Source of the DNA: Flavobacteriales bacterium
GTDB lineage: Bacteria; Bacteroidota; Bacteroidia; Flavobacteriales; Flavobacteriaceae
Direction: 5' to 3'
DNA: 43,791 nt
NCBI GenBank assembly: GCA_024641135.1
Contig: JAHEDS010000001.1
Coordinates: 1 to 43,791, forward strand
Under the pieces are notes generated by a model. That model was not told where the DNA came from. It searched no databases and was given only the letters and a program-made list of their open reading frames with translations. Shown in pieces: positions 40,660 to 43,791 of the stretch. Both the position numbers and the translations under genes were made by a program. Numbering within the stretch: the first letter of the stretch is position 1; the number at the start of each line of letters is the position of its first letter.

Positions 40660-41259
40660 TTGAATTATCCACCAAAACATCACCAGGACAATAACATAAA
40701 TCATATGTTAGAAGTAATTAAAAACTACCCTTTGGCTACTTTAATCTCTGTAAAAAACAACGAACCATTGATTACCCATTTACCCCTGATTTATGATGAA
40801 ACAACTGGGAATTTAATTGGACATATTGATATATACAATCCACAAGCTGAATTGTTAAATAACGATTTTCCTGTTACGGTTATCTTTTCTGGTCCCCAAT
40901 GTTATATTTCACCTAGTATTTATACTACTACCCAGTTACCGACCTGGAATTATATAAAAGTACATTTAAAAGGTTATGTTAAATCCATAATTGACCCTTC
41001 AGAAATAAAAAGTACTATGATAAAAATGACTGAGTTTTTAGAAAAACCAAATCATAACTACGTTTTAGAACCGGATAATCCTAGAATGGAAAGGGCTATT
41101 AATTATGTAAAAGGTTTTGAAATAATCATTACAAATTGGGAAGGTAAGTTTAAGCTTTCTCAAGATAAAACGGCTAAAGATATTGCCAATGCTAAAACAC
41201 AACTTATTAAATCTAATCAAGCAAGTATAGCTGACTTCTTAGAAAGTGTTTTTGAATAA
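40660..41259 (+). CDS. FMN-binding negative transcriptional regulator (PaiB-like), probable TTG start
   Basis: MNYPPKHHQDNNINHMLEVIKNYPLATLISV ... THLPLI ... QCYISPSIYTTTQLPTWNYIKVHLKG. Confidence 0.88.
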   Translation: MNYPPKHHQDNNINHMLEVIKNYPLATLISVKNNEPLITHLPLIYDETTGNLIGHIDIYNPQAELLNNDFPVTVIFSGPQCYISPSIYTTTQLPTWNYIKVHLKGYVKSIIDPSEIKSTMIKMTEFLEKPNHNYVLEPDNPRMERAINYVKGFEIIITNWEGKFKLSQDKTAKDIANAKTQLIKSNQASIADFLESVFE

Positions 41260-41261
41260 TT

Positions 41262-41492
41262 CTACTTTCTCCTTTGTTTCTTAACCATTTGTAGATACAT
41301 GTTTTCAACTTTTTCTCTTGCCCAGGGTGTTTTACGTAAAAAGGTTAAACTTGATTTTATTGAAGGATTAGTTGTAAAGCATTTTATTTTAATAGTATAC
41401 CCCATATACTCCCATCCATAATGTGATACCAAATCATTTATAATTTTCTCTAAAGTGATACCATGTAAAGGATTGTTTGGTTGGGATTCCAT
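41262..41492 (-). CDS. VF530 family DNA-binding protein
   Basis: [62 protein letters not shown]. Confidence 0.9.
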   Translation of the reverse strand: MESQPNNPLHGITLEKIINDLVSHYGWEYMGYTIKIKCFTTNPSIKSSLTFLRKTPWAREKVENMYLQMVKKQRRK

Positions 41493-41498
41493 TTCTTT

Positions 41499-42779
41499 TT
41501 AATTTCTTCTATCGTTACTAGGCCTTTGATTGTTTCTTTTCGGTTTTCTAGATTTACTATTATTGGAGTTATTAGACACCCTTTGGTTATTAGACCTATT
41601 CCTTCCTTGTCTTTGCTGTTTTTTTTCGGGTTCTGTAGATGCATTAGGATCTGGTTCGAATCCTTCAATAATTTCAACTGGAAGTTTTAACCCTACCAAT
41701 TTTTCAATATCTCGCAAAAAGACAGTTTCATCTGCACTTACCAAAGATAAGGCTTCTCCACTGGCTCCTGCCCTACCTGTTCTTCCAATTCTATGCACGT
41801 AATCCTCAGGAATATTTGGTAACTCAAAATTAATAACATGAGGTAAAAGAGGAATATCCAATCCACGTGCTGCGATATCTGTAGCGACTAAAACGCGAAC
41901 GTTTCCTGTTTTGAAACCTCCTAAGGCTTTCGTCCTGGCACCTTGACTTTTATTTCCATGAATGGCGGCTGCAGAAATTCCAGCCTTTACCATTTTTTCA
42001 CAAAGCTTATTGGCACCGTGTTTTGTTCTTGTAAAAACTAGTACTTGTTTCCAATTACCATCAGCAATTAACTTAATAATCAAACCGGTTTTAAGTCCTT
42101 TTGCTACTCTATATACCTTCTGATAAATTGCATCCACCGTAGTATTTTCAGGAGTAGCTTCCACTTGTACCGGATGATGTAAAATACCATGAGCCAGTTT
42201 CTTGATATCATGAGAAAATGTTGCGGAAAACATCAAGTTTTGTCTTTTAGAAGGCATTAACTTCATTATTCGTTCTATGTCGCGCAAAAAGCCCATATCT
42301 AACATACGATCGGCCTCATCGAGAACAAGTATTTCGATTTTGGAAAGTGACAATAGCCCCTGATTATGTAAATCTAATAAACGACCAGGTGTCGCCACTA
42401 ATATATCAACACCATGTCGCAATTGGTTGACTTGTGGTTTTTGGTTCACACCACCAAATATTACGGCAGAGCGTAACTCTAAAAATGTACTGTATTCCTT
42501 AACATTTTCAAATACCTGAGCAGCCAATTCGCGCGTTGGTGTTAGTACTAAAGCCCTCACGGGACGCTGTCTTAAAGTTTGGCCTTGAGACAATAATTGT
42601 AATAAAGGTAATGTAAAACCTGCCGTTTTACCAGTTCCTGTCTGAGCCGAAGCTAATATATCTTTACCTTCTAATATTGGAGGAATGGCTTTTTGTTGAA
42701 TAGGGCTAGGCGTTGTATAGCCTTTTTTGCTAATAGCTTTTAGCAAGGCTTCTGATAAACCTAATGAGTTAAATGACAT
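41499..42779 (-). CDS. DEAD/DEAH-box RNA helicase (RhlE-like)
   Basis: [11 protein letters not shown] (Q motif), [15 protein letters not shown] ([13 protein letters not shown]), [13 protein letters not shown]. Track start at 42803; [16 protein letters not shown] at 42779 fits the family better. Confidence 0.94.
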   Translation of the reverse strand: MSFNSLGLSEALLKAISKKGYTTPSPIQQKAIPPILEGKDILASAQTGTGKTAGFTLPLLQLLSQGQTLRQRPVRALVLTPTRELAAQVFENVKEYSTFLELRSAVIFGGVNQKPQVNQLRHGVDILVATPGRLLDLHNQGLLSLSKIEILVLDEADRMLDMGFLRDIERIMKLMPSKRQNLMFSATFSHDIKKLAHGILHHPVQVEATPENTTVDAIYQKVYRVAKGLKTGLIIKLIADGNWKQVLVFTRTKHGANKLCEKMVKAGISAAAIHGNKSQGARTKALGGFKTGNVRVLVATDIAARGLDIPLLPHVINFELPNIPEDYVHRIGRTGRAGASGEALSLVSADETVFLRDIEKLVGLKLPVEIIEGFEPDPNASTEPEKKQQRQGRNRSNNQRVSNNSNNSKSRKPKRNNQRPSNDRRN

Positions 42780-42835
42780 AGTAATTATTTGGTAAATGAC
42801 CATCTAATTGTTAGCGTCATTCTATTTTTAAGCCG

Positions 42836-42864
42836 CAAAGGTATGGTTATTTATCTTATAACAA
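42836..42864 (-). promoter_or_regulatory. Promoter of DEAD-box helicase/VF530 operon
   Basis: TTG (42864-42862), 18-nt spacer, TACCTTTG (42843-42836): exact consensus. Confidence 0.75.
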
Positions 42865-42995
42865 CCATAAGTTTGATAATGTGACTCTAATTAGTTAACT
42901 TGGATATAGAGAGGAAATTAAATCCTTTTAATTTTTTAAATACTTTTATTTTTAAATGTTAAATAATCGCTCTATTTAAATAAAAATATATCTCT

Positions 42996-43649
42996 ATGAA
43001 AAATAACCTTTACCCCATTCTATTTTGTTTAATAATGATGACTTCTTATGGACAAGTGGGATCTGTCGGGATCACTCATTACGCCCTTCCTGAATTTACA
43101 GTGGGAGAAATTTTGATGAATAATGGACAAAATATTAGGGCATTGCTAAATTACAATATACTATCTGAAAAAATGATTTTTGAAGAAAATGGAAAAAAAC
43201 TAGCAATTACTGAAACCCAACTAAATCAAATTGATACTGTTTTTATAAAAAACAGAAAGTTTTGTCGGAAAGAAGATAAGTTTTTAGAATTATTATACTT
43301 TTCAAAAAGTGCGCTTTATGCTGAATACAAATGTCGTTTGGAAGCACCTGGTACGGCAAATGGCTATGGAGGCTCTTCTCAAACATCCTCAAGCTCATCA
43401 TTTTCATCAATTGAAGATAGAGGGATTCAATACGAATTATCACTTCCAGACGGTTATAAAGCCAAACCATATACTATTTATTGGCTAAAAACCAACGCGA
43501 AAATGAGTAGTTTTAAAAATATGAAGCAATTGATGAAATTATATGGCAATAAAAAAGATTTAATTAAAACTTATAAAAAAACTCATGATGTAGATTATAA
43601 CAATCAAGAAAGTATAATCAAGCTTGTGGCTTTTTTGGATACAAATTAA
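42996..43649 (+). CDS. Hypothetical secreted protein, 217 aa
   Basis: Signal peptide MKNNLYPILFCLIMMTSYGQ; no family recognised. Confidence 0.7.
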   Translation: MKNNLYPILFCLIMMTSYGQVGSVGITHYALPEFTVGEILMNNGQNIRALLNYNILSEKMIFEENGKKLAITETQLNQIDTVFIKNRKFCRKEDKFLELLYFSKSALYAEYKCRLEAPGTANGYGGSSQTSSSSSFSSIEDRGIQYELSLPDGYKAKPYTIYWLKTNAKMSSFKNMKQLMKLYGNKKDLIKTYKKTHDVDYNNQESIIKLVAFLDTN

Positions 43650-43791
43650 AAATATTCGCGATACTGCATTACCCTAAAATCAAAAGTATTAAAATCTGGG
43701 TTGGTGTTTTTAAGTTGCTGATACAATGGCATACTTCCAATAGCCCTATTCGCACTACCTGAAGCCGATGTTAAAGATACTGTTTTTATTA
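43646..43791 (-). CDS. C-terminal end of a protein of unknown function (continues past window end)
   Basis: Manual minus-strand reading frame open from 43791 to TAA at 43646: ...IKTVSLTSASGSANRAIGSMPLYQQLKNTNPDFNTFDFRVMQYREYF*. Confidence 0.6.
   Translation of the reverse strand, partial: IKTVSLTSASGSANRAIGSMPLYQQLKNTNPDFNTFDFRVMQYREYF

Noticed and set aside
41653-41663. GGTTCGAATCC, identical to a tRNA T-loop consensus
   Set aside because: Flanks do not form the T-stem or acceptor; lies in the DEAD-box helicase CDS (EGFEPDPN).
41450-41677. 75-aa minus-strand ORF between the helicase and VF530 genes
   Set aside because: Overlaps the helicase C-terminal tail in another frame.
1-43791. CRISPR arrays, rRNA and tRNA genes
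   Set aside because: No regularly spaced repeats and no cloverleaf or rRNA-like sequence noticed; a tRNAscan/Infernal run would be decisive.

Overview
The window comes from the chromosome of a Bacteroidetes/Flavobacteriia-type bacterium: low GC, TAnnTTTG promoters, SusC/SusD pairs and a T9SS type B C-terminus. Bases 1-17.7 kb carry the end of carA and the complete minus-strand str-S10-spc-alpha ribosomal supercluster, rpsL to rplQ, including fusA, secY, infA, rpoA and an unlisted 38-aa rpmJ. Bases 17.8-31.2 kb are plus-strand envelope genes: an Omp85/BamA-like protein, two tandem but different SusC/SusD pairs, a lipoprotein, and an alpha/beta-hydrolase lipoprotein. Bases 31.2-43.8 kb hold a T9SS type B propeller/PKD protein, rlmB, a rhomboid protease, rarA, a radC-deacetylase-yjjG-hypothetical operon, a PaiB-like protein, a VF530 protein, a DEAD-box helicase and hypotheticals. 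I saw no rRNA, tRNA, CRISPR or transposase. The best candidates for something undescribed are non-coding: a three-hairpin leader/attenuator between rpsJ and rplC, structured gaps before rpsD and rpsH, a duplicated 5' module shared at nucleotide level by both susC genes, and promoters placed so close to the ATG of rlmB and radC that the mRNAs should be leaderless. No similarity search or folding program was run. All family calls are from motif recognition.
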